DNA of 64,000 nucleotides from the NCBI GenBank assembly GCA_027563935.2, contig JANVAS020000231.1, positions 18,184,001-18,248,000 on the forward strand, read 5' to 3'. This DNA is from Costus lasius. Lineage: Eukaryota; Streptophyta; Magnoliopsida; Zingiberales; Costaceae. A model generated the notes under the pieces. The model searched no databases, was not told the DNA's origin, and was given only the letters and a program-made list of their open reading frames with translations. A program made the translations under genes and the position numbers. The first letter of the stretch is position 1. Every line of letters starts with the position of its first letter. Positions 20,883 through 32,494 of the stretch are shown piece after piece.

Positions 20883-22682
20883 CCAGTCAAGTACATTAGT
20901 AGATATGCGACAACTCTGGTACATGTGAGGCTGGTATATGAGCTGGTTAGGCACGAGGTGCTAACGCAGACATATGGGTATATCAGTGGTTGATATACTG
21001 GACTGACCCGTTGTGAGGCAATGACTTGGTGTCATAAGTCATCCTCATAAGTGACAGGAGATTTGTTGATCCCTTGACTTGAGGTGATTAACTATTTTAT
21101 ATGGTTAGGGACAAGCTTTGATACAACCTAACACCTCACCATAGTTGGGAGGTAACAACGGTCATCATTGAGCATGTCACAACCCATATGAGAAAGTCAA
21201 TGTATAGATAGAGGATTTGCCCCTTCCGGAAGGAAGCTTGATGTCCATGGAGCTCCACTATGGTTCTGTGACTGAAAGTGTATGGCCATACCTAGGTGAA
21301 GACTTGATTTAGTCATGACCATGTGATTGGGTGAAAATAAGTGATAACACACTTGTCCAATCGGATACCAGTTCGGCAAAGAGACTGTAATGCATTTATA
21401 CCTAGTTGCGATGATAGGGATGTCGATGTCGATATCCATTCTGATGACTTGGGTAGCAGCGATGCACTACTAGGTGCCACTCACTATTTGTGATGACCTT
21501 AGGTCATCGCTGCCAACATCAAAGGACCCTATAGGGTCGCACACCTTGATGCTCGAGTTCTCGTATTGATCGAGAAGCCTTATGACTGAGATATTGGATA
21601 GCTCGGATCTATTTGAGAGATTTCATCAGCGCCAATCGGCCTGATGAGATGGAGGAGAGTTATTGGAGCCAAACTTTATTTTTGGCAGGTTAACCCAAAA
21701 TTAACCATGGTTGGTCATATTTGGATTAGGGTTGCATCATATTGGATCCAATGGCTTAATCAATCTTTGTAATGAAGTTTGGGCTAGCTCATTACCCAAT
21801 GAGGCCCAATAACAAGTTATCATGAAGAGATAATAGGCTAAAAGGGTATACTGGGGATAAACCTCCCCCCATTGGCGCCTATGGGCGTAATGGGGGGAAG
21901 TTGGCGTAACTTGCTTCGTAAGGAAGCAATTGGCACCAAGCCCTTGATCCTTGGATGGTATGCTTGCCTTTATGGCAAGTCTTGGGGGCTGATATGGCTT
22001 GGAGGACTTCTTAGGAAAATCTTGGGCGCATATGGCTAAGTGGAAAGGGTTTTTGGAAAACTCTTGGAGAATTTCCTTAACCCTAACCCTTATTACCTCC
22101 CCTCTCATACCCTAGCCACATACTCCCTCATGATAGTTGCGCCCACCCCTTGTGTTGTTGCCCCTCTCTTGCATCTATATATTAGCATGCATACGAGAGG
22201 CCAAGAGAACAAGTAATTGGCATGAGCAAAAGGATGAGGGACGAGAGCAAGCAATTGTTGGCACATCTCTTCCGTACTTGCAAGTCATCTTCTTCTCCAT
22301 CTCTTCTTGGCACAAGGAGACTTGAAGCCTGGTGGCATCACTCCTTCTCCTCTTCCTCTTGGCGCATACCTTCTTCAAGGTTGGCACAAGTGTTGAAGAA
22401 GGAGACATAAGGCTTGGATCTTCTTTCCGAGGCTAGCACCGGGCATGGAAGAAGAGGACTCAAGGCATCCGTGTGTGCGTGACTGTAGAGGGCGCACACT
22501 TGGGCATCTACAATGGCATCGGCAGTTCTTCCTTATAGGTACTTTCTATCTCATCGTGTTGACCACCTCACAAGATGATCTTCACTATTTTTTTGGGACC
22601 GGCCTATTTTGTGGATATTCTTCCACTATGTATGTAATCTGTAATGTCAAAATTTGTAAAATATCCCCGAGGTTTCCCAACA
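20883..22682 (+). mobile_element. CopB-like 5' LTR of B3, 5'-truncated
   Basis: In reverse complement it follows the CopB LTR of B1 and B2, for example the ggctggttaggcac...gtgctaacgc segment and the gttgggaggt segment. It is clearly diverged from them. It ends ggtttcccaaca, the CopB terminus, one base before a primer site. About 170 bp of the LTR start is missing where E1 joins. The small open frames inside show no recognisable domain. Confidence 0.85.
22176..22183 (+). promoter_or_regulatory. TATA box candidate in the B3 LTR
   Basis: tatatatt lies about 500 bases before the LTR end, the same relative place as tataaaa in B1 and B2. It would set a U3 of about 1.4 kb and an R-U5 of about 0.5 kb. 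This is sequence match and position only. Confidence 0.45.
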
Positions 22683-22683
22683 G

Positions 22684-22693
22684 TGGTATCAGA
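22684..22693 (+). other. Primer binding site of B3, degraded
   Basis: tggtatcaga matches the start of the tRNA-Met site; the next bases (ttgactc) depart from the expected gc. It lies one base after the LTR end. Confidence 0.75.
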
Positions 22694-23673
22694 TTGACTC
22701 ACAAGCCATGAATGATGTTTTTCATGCTTGTCTATGCTCACATGTCATGTATTAATTTTTGAAGATTGCATATACTAGTGGCGCATGTTTTCGTATAGTA
22801 AGAAAATTGTATGTTTCTTGTTCCTATCCTCTATTCAATTTCTTTTGGAATTTTGGATTATTTTTCTAATTGATTTAAGATCATAGACGCACGTAGTTTT
22901 GTCAAGTAGGATGGGCATTATGTCCTTTGTACTGGCCGAGTCTCTTGATCTGACAAAATTGCTAGCTGATTTGATCTTTAAAATCATCATGAAACTTAAT
23001 CGCAAATAACCAAAAGATTTGTGATAAGAAGCTGAGGAAAAGAAACTTGTTTTATGAGAAACTAAAATTTCAGCTTTTGAGTTTTTTATGAGCATATAGA
23101 ATTGCATGTGTAAGTGCCTTGTTTGTGCATGATGTTGTAATCTTTAGTTAAGCTCCTTTGCATGCCTGTGTTGTATCCTTGTGAGGCCTACGTGCCGCCG
23201 TTCTTTTTCCTTCTATTTTGTAAACCTAAGATGAAGATTAGGGGCGCATATGGACTTGGATACTTGGAGCTTGCTTGAAGCTTGCGCACCTATCATGGTG
23301 GAGCATCAAACTTCAAGATTGGGTGGCACTTGCATGCTTAGTGGTGCAATTTGGCATGGCCGAGCCCTCGGGTTTTTGAGCTAACCATTTTGGCCCATGC
23401 ATGGTGGCGCCTATTCTTGGAGAAGCAAGCATGGCATTGGTTGAACTATAGGGTGTGTTTCTAGGGTTTCCCTAAAAGTACCTCTAGGGTTTGAGAGCTA
23501 AACCATGGTGTGGTGGACCTTGGAGCCAACCTTGAAGATCAAGCTAGAGGTTGGCTAGGCTAGGTCTAGTTTTAGGGTCTTATGTCCTAGGTCAAGAGTT
23601 GAAACCCTTTTGGCATGGGTAGGTTCAATGTCTTGAATGGGCTATGATCACTTCATCCCTTTATTGCTTTTCT
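22694..23673 (+). other. Leader region of B3
   Basis: About 1 kb after the primer site with no coding region or motif that I recognise. By position it is the untranslated leader of B3. It is broken off at 23673 by the G3 LTR; the rest of B3 is not identifiable in the window. Confidence 0.55.
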
Positions 23674-25368
23674 TGTAATACCCTAAAACTTATGAACCCC
23701 TTATGACGGTATGCAAATAATGAATTTGGTAAATCATATCCCCTGGTCAATTAAGCATACTTGAAGTCTTAAAATTTTCTATGGTGATGATGATGGTATC
23801 TTGGTACTACGGGCTTAACTGTCCTTGTTGGAGTCTTAAGGGGCATTTTTGGAAAAAGCTTGCCACATAAGCCTTGAGGGTTAGTATTATGGAAAGGAAA
23901 AATTGTAAAGGGGGAGGGATGCTGGTCGCATCTTGCTTGGGGTGGAACCCTAGAGGAGCCGCCAACTAGCGAAAAGAGATTTGGAGAAGGGTTTTCAACA
24001 TCTCTAGGCAAGTAAATCTCGTTCTTTGTTTTGGTAAATCTGGTTCTTCCCTTCATGCTCTAGATAACTTTGATTCCTTGTGTCTTATGATTTTGATTTG
24101 GAACTTAGATCTTGTGTTTTCTATTCTATGGGTCAGATCTGAATATGCATGATGATTCTGAAATTTTGTCCTGCAGAAAAATTGTAGTCGCCAAATTGAC
24201 CTTGCTGTGCTTTAACCCAAATATCTCCTGACCTACAGATCCAAATCGCACGAAACAAATTTTATTCGAAACTAGATTCACTAAGCTTTCATTTGAATAT
24301 GATACGTCAACATCTGAGCTGTATTCGTGTTGTAATCGGTATTGTTATCTAACTCACGAAATCAGTTTTCTAGAAATCTGGAATCCTGACCTTTCTATAT
24401 TCGAACCCTCATATCTCCCTCCGTATAACTGGAAATCTTGTACAACCAGTTTCATTAGAACATAGACTCGAGGAGAATCATTTTGATTACCATATTTCCT
24501 ATTTTAGGTTACTTATTTGATCTGAAACATGAGTTGCAAAAATGATATACGAATCTGTTTTTTCTAGAAATCTGGAATCCTGACCTTTCTGTGTTCGAAC
24601 CATCGTATCTCCCTGATTATAATTAGAAATCTTATAAAACCAGTTTCCTTGGAACGTAGACTCAGAAAGCTTCATTTTGACTACCATATTGTCTAGTTTT
24701 GGTTAGGTTTTCGACATGAAACATATGTCGCAATTCTGATATACGAATCTGTTTTTCTGGAAATATGGAATTATGACCTTTATATGTTCGAACCCTTACA
24801 TCTCCCTGCCTACAATTCGAAATCTTGTGAAACCAGTTTTATTGGAAACTAGATTCAGAGAGCTTCATTTTGAATACAATAATTACTAGTTTTTGGTTAG
24901 GTATTGGACCTAAAATATATGTTGCAATCTGACAATATGAATCTGCTATGTTTTGGTTAAATGCTTACCACTAAACTTGATATTATGTTTTGAGCATGAA
25001 ATTATTCTTGAAGCAACAAGATCATTATGAAATCTATTTCCTATGCCTTAACTCACAACTTTGAACTCATGATATGAACTCTAACACATTATATGAAACT
25101 CATGACCCGGCCCTAAAAATCTCATTATCAATGTTATGCTTATGTCCGATGACTTAAGTTATATCTTTTTATCAATGTTATACTCAAGCTCATTGTCTTT
25201 GTGCTCTTCTTATGAAAGCTATATTGTAGGGAGAATTTGTGTGAACCCAAATGTGAGATTTGTGGATGGATGTGGAGGAAAGTGCCACACCCCTAAAAAG
25301 GTAATGGCCACCTCTTGAGTCCCACTTCTCATATGGTAGTTGGGAGCAAAGTGCTACATGGAGCAAAG
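23674..25368 (+). mobile_element. GypG-like LTR (G3), 3' part cut off by B1
   Basis: Starts tgtaatacccta, comparable to the G2 LTR start tgtaacgccctc at 38455. From about 24100 it matches 39050-39680 of the G2 LTR with many differences (for example ggatctgaatatgcatgatgatt). Near its right end gtgccacacccc...ggccacctcttgag is a diverged unit of the repeat shared by the gypsy LTRs. It stops where the CopB terminus tgttgggaaacc begins. Confidence 0.75.
24366..24940 (+). repeat. Diverged tandem repeat, about 191 bp period (G3 LTR)
   Basis: Units beginning near gttttctagaaatctggaatcctgacc recur at 24366, 24557 and 24750, each followed by a ttcgaacc...tatctccct segment and an aaccagttt...ttcattttga segment. 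A partial unit precedes at about 24200. The G2 LTR has the same repeat at 39298 and 39488. Confidence 0.75.
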
Positions 25369-27304
25369 TGTTGGGAAACCCCGGGGACATTTTACAATTT
25401 TCAGAGTCATGGACATACATATTACACAGCGGAAGAATGTCCCCGAAATAGGCCGGTCCCAAAAACCCAGTGAAGATCGCAAGCAAGGGAGTCGACACGA
25501 TGAGTTAGGAAATACCTTAAGAGCAATGTAGAGCGATGCCGATGCAGGCGCCCAAGTGTGCGCCCTCTGGAGTCTCACACACACGGATCTCTTGAGTTCT
25601 CTTCTTCCACGCCCGGTGCTAGCCTCGGGAAGAAGATCCAATCCTTAGGGAGATGCTCTACTTCACTTGCGCCACCAAGAGAGATGATGCGCCAAGAGAA
25701 GAAGGAAGACTACCCAAACCGCCAAGCACTAAAGTTCCTTGCGCCAAGAGGAAAGGAGGAAAAGGCTTGTGGTTAAGGAAGAAGGAAGATGCGCCCTTGC
25801 TCCTAGCACTCGCCCTCTTCTTGTGTTCACGCCTCCAAGGATTGATCATCATTTAGAGGGCTCGGCTAGGTGCTCTTTTATAGGGCAAGAGGCGATTTAT
25901 GAAAGGCTAGGATTAAGACAAGTGGGCGGCTAGGATGAGAAGGTTTGAGATAAGGAAAGTCTCCAAGACATTTCCATAATTCTCATTCAACCATTCCTTT
26001 TAGAACCCATGTCTTTCTTTGTGCGCCAAGGCCTTGCCTTGCGCCCCAAGCAATGCCATATTGGCATTCATACCATAAGGGATCAAAGGGGGAGGCGCTA
26101 ATTGCTTCCTTATGAAGCAAATTGCTCCACTTCTCCCCATTATGCCCATAGGCGCCTAGGGGAGAAGATTTGTCCCCATTATACCCTTTTAGCCTTTCTT
26201 CTCTTCATGACAACTTATTATTGGGCCTCATTGGATAATGAGCTAGCCCAAACTCCATTACATGGGTTGATTAAGCACTTGGATCTAATCCAATGCAACC
26301 CTAATTCAAATGTGGACCAATCATGGTCAAATACGGGTCAACCTGCCAAAAATGAAGTTTGGCTCCAATAATATTCTTCCATCTCATCAGGCCCATTGGC
26401 GCTGATGAAATCTCCCAACTAGATCCGAGTTATCCAATAACTCGATCATAAGGCTTCCCGATCAATACAAGAACTCAAGTATCAAGGTGTGCGACCCTGT
26501 AGGTTCCTCTGACGCTGGCAGTGCTGACCAAAGGTCATCACAAGCAGTGAGTGGCACCTAGCAGTGCATCGCTGCTACCCAGGTCATTGGAATGGATATC
26601 GACATCGACATCCCCATCATCGCAACTAGGTACAGATGCATTACAGTCTCTTTGCCGGACTGATATCCGATTGGACAAGTGTGTCACCACTTGTTTTCAT
26701 CCAATCACATGGCTATGACTAAAACATGTTCTCACCTGGGTATGGCCATACACTCTCAGTCATAGAACCATAAAAGGAGCTCCATGGATATCATACTTCC
26801 CTAGGGAAGGGGCAAATCCAATGTCTGTCCATTGATCTTCTCATATGGGTCGTGACATGCTCAATAACAACCGTTATGACCTCCCAGCTACGGCAAGGTG
26901 TTAGGTTGTATCAAAGCAAGTCTCTAACCATGTTGAATGATCAATGACCTCAAGTCAAGGGATCAATGCATCTCCTGTCACTTATGAGGATAACTCATGA
27001 CACCAAGTCATAGCCTCATAGAGGGTCTATCCAGTATATCTTCCAATGATATACCCATGTGTCCGCGTTAGCACCACATGCCTAACCAGCCCACATACCA
27101 GTCTCACAAGTTCCAGAGCTGTCCCATATCCTCTCAGGTGTTTGAGCACAGATACAATCTGTCTCCAGGGACATTATCATGTAAGTACACAATCGCAGGT
27201 GTAGACAAACAATGATAACAACAATGCAAGAATGATATATAAATATCAATGTCAAGTAGTACATAAGTTGACCAAAACTAGGTCCTAGGGCATATACACC
27301 AACA
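25369..27304 (-). mobile_element. CopB 3' LTR of B1
   Basis: 1,936 bp, from tgttgggaaacccc to catatacaccaaca, followed by the polypurine tract (27305 onward, agtgggagat in element sense). Left flank caaag (25364-25368) is the presumed TSD half. It is closely similar to the B2 LTR. A palindromic ccccgggg lies at 25380-25387, near the U5 end. Confidence 0.9.
25876..25882 (-). promoter_or_regulatory. TATA box candidate in the B1 LTR
   Basis: In element sense cctataaaagagc lies about 510 bases from the LTR 3' end. The identical sequence is in B2 at about 29463-29472. It fits the TATA box of a U3 promoter; not tested. Confidence 0.5.
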
Positions 27305-27325
27305 ATCTCCCACTTGCACTAAGAC

Positions 27326-28955
27326 CTAGAAGTTGAGGAATCTCAACCCCATATCTCTAGCGTGACCATCATGCTTCTGCTGCGCCAAAGCCTTGGTCAA
27401 TGGGTCTGCCAGATTGTTCTCTGTGTCTACTCTGCTAATCTTGACATCACCTCTGTCAATGATCTCTCTGATCAGGTGAAATCGAGTATGTGTTTGGATC
27501 TTTGATGAGACCGTGGTTCCTTGGCTTGTGCAATTGCTCCATTGTTGTCATAGTAGAGTTCAATGGGATCCATTGCACTAGGCACCACTTGAAGATCACA
27601 TAAGAACTTCCTTATCCAAACAGCTTCCTTGGCTACCTCAGAAGCAGCCACATACTCAGCTTCGGTTGTAGAATCTGCTATGGTGGATTGCTTGAAGCTC
27701 TTCCAACATACAGCGCCTCCATTTATCTTGAACACATAGCCGGCCTGCGAGCTAAAGTCGTTAGGGTCAGACTGGAACGATGCGTCAGTATAGCCCTGCA
27801 TACTGAGCTCTTCTTGTCCCCCATAGACCAAGAACAGATCCTTAGTTCTTCTCATATACTTTAGGATGTTCTTTACAGCCACCCAGTGCTGCAGACCTGG
27901 ATTGGATTGGTATCGGCTGGTTATGCTCACAGCATATGCCACATCTGGTCTAGTACACAACATTGCATACATGATCGATCCTACTGCCGAAGCATAAGGA
28001 ATTCGACTCATATCATCCCTCTCAACCTGTGTTGTAGGACACTGGCTCTTTGAGAGTGTAAGGCCATGTCTCACTGGAAGGTATCCTTTCTTGGATTGCT
28101 CCATGTAGAACCTCTCCAGTACCTTATCAATGTAAGTACTCTGACTAAGGGCTAGAAGCCTCTTGGATCTATCCCGGAAGATCCTTACGCCAAGAATATA
28201 GGCGGCCTCCCCTAAGTCTTTCATCTTGAAACACTTCCCCAACCATGTCTTCACAGCTTGAAGACTAGGGATGTCGTTTCCGATGAGCAGTATGTCATCA
28301 ACATACAAGACCAGAAAAATCACCAAGCTCCCACTGAATTTTCTGTATACACAGGCGTCATCTTCGCTTTTGATAAAGCCATAATCTCTCACGGCTTCAT
28401 CAAATTGAAGATTCCAACTTTGAGATGCTTGCTTCAATCCATAAATGGACCTCTTTAGCCTGCAGACCTTATTAGCCTCTGCAGGATGGATGAAGCCATC
28501 AGGTTGTGACATATACACATCCTCAGTCAGCTTCCCATTAAGGAACGCTGTCTTCACATCCATCTGCCATATCTCATAGGCATGATATACAGCTATAGCA
28601 AGCAGAATCCGAATGGATTTAATCATGGCAACTGGCGAGAAGGTTTCATCATAGTCCACCCCGTGGACTTGTTTAAATCCTTTAGCCACTAGTCTACCCT
28701 TATAGGTAACTATTTTGGCATCCATGTCTGTCTTCTTCTTGAAGACCCATTTACACCCTATGGGTTTTGCCCCATCAGGCAGCTCAACCAAATCCCAGAC
28801 TTGGTTAGCCGACATGGAATCCATTTCGGATCGCATGGCGTCAAGCCATTTCTCGGAGTCCGGTCCACTGACCGCCTCATCATAGGTTCTGGGTTCATCC
28901 TCAATGATGAAGATCCCATCGTGTTGGGTCGGTAGTGACCCATACCTTTCTGGTC
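27326..28955 (-). pseudogene. CopB pol fragment: RT and RNase H (B1)
   Basis: Homologous to the C-terminal 540 or so residues of the CopB polyprotein, from PERYGSLPTQ (28955 side) through RT (TAFLNGK, YVDD followed by ILLIGND) and RNase H (GYTDAS, TEAEY). At about 27483 four bases present in B2 (ctct) are missing, shifting the frame, so the reading ends early as HILDFT at 27472. The family-type end (RFLNF-like) can be followed to 27326 in another frame. The N-terminal side is cut by insertion of B2, whose LTR begins at 28956. The open frame running from B2's LTR into this fragment is fortuitous. Confidence 0.85.
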
Positions 28956-29745
28956 TGTTGGGAAACCCCGGGGACATTTTACAATTTTCAGAGTCATGGA
29001 CATACATTTTACACAGCGGAAGAATGTCCCCGAAACAGGCCGGTCCCAAAAACCCAATGAAGATCGCAAGCAAGGGAGTCGACACGATGAGTTAGGAAAT
29101 ACCTTAAGAGCAATGTAGAGCGATGCCGATGCAGGCGCCCAAGTGTGCGCCCTCTGCAGTCTCACACACACGGATCTCTTGAGTTCTCTTCTTCCACGCC
29201 CGGTGCTAGCCTCGGGAAGAAGATCCAAGCCTTTGGGAGATGCTCTACTTCACTTGCGCCACCAAGAGAGATGATGCGCCAAGAGAAGAAGGAAGACTAC
29301 CCAAACCGCCAAGCACTAAAGTTCCTTGCGCCAAGAGGAAAGGAGGAAAAGGCTTGCGGTTAAGGAAGAACGAAGATGCGCCCTTGCTCCTAGCACTCGC
29401 CCTCTTCTTGTGTTCACGCCTCCAAGGATTGATCATCCTTTAGAGGGCTCGGCTAGGTGCTCTTTTATAGGGCAAGAGGCGATTTATGAAAGGCTAGGAT
29501 TAAGACAAGTGAGCGGCTAGGATGAGAAGGTTTGAGATAAGGAAAGTCTCCAAGACATTTCCATAATTCTCATTCAACCATTCCTTTTAGAACCCATGTC
29601 TTTCTTTGTGAGCCAAGGCCTTGCCTTGCGCCCCAAGCAATGCCATATTGGCATTCATACCATAAGGGATCAAAGGGGGAGGCGCCAATTGCTTCCTTAT
29701 GAAGCAAATTGCGCCACTTCTCCCCATTATGCCCATAGGCGCCTA
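28956..29745 (-). mobile_element. CopB 3' LTR of B2, left segment
   Basis: Begins tgttgggaaacccc inside the B1 pol gene and matches 25369-26158 almost base for base. It breaks off at gccta, where G2 enters, and resumes at 41945. Left flank tggtc (28951-28955) is the presumed TSD half of B2; the other end is outside the window. A tataaaa candidate lies near 29465-29471. Confidence 0.9.
29741..29745 (+). repeat. TSD of G2, left copy (GCCTA)
   Basis: Matches 41940-41944. B1's uninterrupted LTR has a single gccta at the homologous position. Confidence 0.92.
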
Positions 29746-32070
29746 TGTAACATCCCTCAGAACACACCCCACACGCATACAAGTAAAATACGGGGTTTCA
29801 AAAATTTTTACTCTTCCATTAAAACACAAGAAGAAAGCGGCATCGAAGGACATTACTACGGAACTGAAAACTGCACAGAACTGAATAGGATCGATTTACT
29901 AGGAAATAGAAATCCGGAAATCCAGAAAATCCGGCAGCAAGTATAATAATTTACTGCTGCACAGACACGCATATCCTGGAATAAAACAGATGTCCACACT
30001 ACACATATGTGGAAAACACAATTTCAGATATATTGCGGAATAAGAACAATAACTCTCAAATCGGACATTTCAGAATAAGAATAATTTCAAATCTCATGAA
30101 TCCAAAACTCGTATCTAATAATTAAAACGAGACAACTATAATATAATATCCTGAAAACAGGCATAAGCCCTCAGGAGATAAAACGTATCGTATAATTAAG
30201 TTAGGCACGCAGGCCTGACAGATTTTTAGAAGACAACTCTTAGAAATTAAATAAAACATTAGCATCATAGTAAATTCGTTAATTAGCTGTAGCGATCACT
30301 GTCCCAATGTCTCACCTGAAAATATTTAAACAACGGGGGTGAGCTAAAAAGCTCAGTGAGTAAAAGACACTAAAAGCCATCCATAGTACACATCAAAAAT
30401 ATCATGCATAAGTTGAAATACATTTTTGTAACAGATAAGATAAATCAACTTAACATGCACACTCATATCAGAAACAAAACATAATCAAATACAGATACTT
30501 ATAACATTAGGCATCAAGCATGAAGTAGGATATAAGTATACCAACCCCTCCCTACTAAACACACTGCCTAACACATCTATAATACAGATCGAAACAGAAC
30601 TACAGAAATCAGAACTGACAGACAGAAAATCAGAATTTTTAGAATCCAAACGGATAGTCTATATCGAAAACAGAAAGGCCACAGAAGGCCTGATGACCAC
30701 AGAAGGTCTGACCCCACCTCCGCCGAGGACGAGACATGCATGCATATCAGAAACAGAATGGTAGAGGAGGTATCAGTGGGTGGCCCCCGTCTTGTCAGGA
30801 CGTGGCACTCTGGCCTCCAAAACCCAGAACAGAATGGTAGAGGAGGTATCAGTGGGTGGCCCCCGTCTTGTCAGGACGTGGCACTCTGGCCTCCAATACC
30901 CAGAACATAATGGTAGAGGAGGTATCAGTGGGTGCCACGTCCTGACAAGACGGGGGCCACCCACTGATACCTCCTCTGCCATTCTGTTCTGGGTTTTGGA
31001 GGCCAGAGTGCCACGTCCTGACAAGACGGGGGCCACCCACTGATACCTCCTCTACCATTCTGTTTCTGATATGCATGCATGTCTCGTCCTCGGCGGAGGT
31101 GGGGTCAGACCTTCTGTGGTCATCAGGCCTTCTGTGGCCTTTCTGTTTTCGATGTAGACTATCCGTTTGGATTCTGAAAATTCTGATTTTCTATCTGTTA
31201 GTTCTGATTTCTGTAGTTCTGTTTCGATCTGTATTATAGATGTGTTAGGCAGTGTGTTTAGTAGGGAGGGGTTGGTATACTTATATCCTACTTCATGCTT
31301 GATGCCTAATGTTATAAGTATCTGTATTTGATTATGTTTTGTTTCTGATATGAGTGTGCATGTTAAGTTGATTTATCTTATCTGTTACAAAAATGTATTT
31401 CAACTTATGCATGATATTTTTGATGTGTACTATGGATGGCTTTTAGTGTCTTTTACTCACTGAGCTTTTTAGCTCACCCCCGTTGTTTAAATATTTTCAG
31501 GTGAGACATTGGGACAGTGATCGCTACAGCTAATTAACGAATTTACTATGATGCTAATGTTTTATTTAATTTCTAAGAGTTGTCTTCTAAAAATCTGTCA
31601 GGCCTGCGTGCCTAACTTAATTATACGATACGTTTTATCTCCTGAGGGCTTATGCCTGTTTTCAGGATATTATATTATAGTTGTCTCGTTTTAATTGTTA
31701 GATACGAGTTTTGGATTCGTGAGATTTGAAATTATTCTTATTCTGAAATGTCCGATTTGAGAGTTATTGTTCTTATTCCGCAATATATCTGAAATTGTGT
31801 TTTCCACATATGTGTAGTGTGGGCATCTGTTTTATTCCAGGATATGCGTGTCTGTGCAGCAGTAAATTATTATACTTGCTGCCGGATTTTCTGGATTTCC
31901 GGATTTCTATTTCCTAGTAAATCGATCCTATTCAGTTCTGTGCGGTTTTCAGTTCCGTAGTAATGTCCTTCGATGCCGCTTTCTTCTTGTGTTTTAATGG
32001 AAGAGTAAAAATTTTTGAAACCCCGTATTTTACTTGTGTGCGTGTGGGGTGTGTTCTGAGGGATGTTACA
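29746..32070. repeat. Palindromic 5' LTR of G2 (about 2.3 kb inverted repeat)
   Basis: 29746-30934 is the 3' part of the GypG LTR in reverse; 30935-32070 is the same part in forward orientation ending gggatgttaca. There is almost no spacer; the centre is within gtgggtgccacgtcc at about 30928-30942. The arms differ by few bases in the outer 150 and share variants (gtgttctgag, gtgttttaatgg) that the 3' LTR lacks (gtgattctgag, gtgatttaatgg). Both arms therefore look copied from one LTR. The first 2.3 kb or so of a normal 5' LTR is missing. Two 76-bp units sit in the left arm and one plus a part in the right arm. Confidence 0.88.
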
Positions 32071-32072
32071 GA

Positions 32073-32084
32073 TGGTATCAGAGG
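32073..32084 (+). other. Primer binding site of G2
   Basis: tggtatcagagg, two bases after the LTR end, matches the tRNA-Met site except the last base. Confidence 0.82.
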
Positions 32085-32167
32085 AATATTACTAGCAATT
32101 AGAAACTCCGGGGAAGGAAAACTTTGTTTGTGTATTGCTAGAAACCAAGTTAGGATCTGATTTGTGA

Positions 32168-32494
32168 TTGAATATTGGATATGATTTACCTATTGATTTG
32201 ATTAGTCTTCCTATGAAAGACTATGACATCATTCTGGGCATGGATTGGCTGTCTGCCTATCATGCTACTTTAGATTGTTTTGAAAAGTTAATTACTCTGC
32301 ATCTAAGTGATGGACAGCAACTGGTTATCCAAGGCCGGATTTCAGAATAGGAGCCTTTGGTGATATCTCATCTGCAGGCCAGGAAGCTTTTAGCCCAGGG
32401 CTGCAAGGGGTATCTGGCGCATGTCAAGGTGCAGACTGAGCCTGATTTGGATCTGGCTAGAATTCCTGTGGTAAGAGAGTTTACTGACGTCTTC
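32168..32494 (+). pseudogene. GypG protease remnant (G2)
   Basis: The leader runs only about 90 bases from the primer site and then enters the C-terminal half of protease ([20 protein letters not shown]), aligned to E1 codons near 8235-8300. All of gag, the zinc knuckles and the protease active-site aspartate are gone, a deletion of about 1.4 kb by comparison with E1. A TAG at 32348-32350 stops the frame. The same frame then continues (VISHLQARKLL) to the insertion point of E2 at 32494. Confidence 0.85.
32490..32494 (+). repeat. TSD of solo LTR E2, left copy (TCTTC)
   Basis: Matches 35538-35542; the gypsy frame is continuous across the insertion. Confidence 0.92.

Noticed and set aside
22694..23673. 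Possible host gene exon
   Set aside because: No long open frame, no domain, and its place directly after a primer site fits a retrotransposon leader.
25558..25933. Clustered small open frames, repeated at 29145-29520
   Set aside because: Both sets are the same R-U5 part of the CopB LTR; conservation follows the LTR, with no protein motif.
28758..29228. 156-codon open frame and the N-terminal extension of the 537-codon frame at 27472-29085
   Set aside because: They run from the B2 LTR into B1 pol across an insertion junction, so they are fortuitous fusions.
30773..31076. Overlapping open frames of 75-87 codons on both strands
   Set aside because: They are produced by the 76-bp repeat (76 is not a multiple of 3) inside a palindrome. 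There is no start context or domain, and the same frames recur at 40478-40921.
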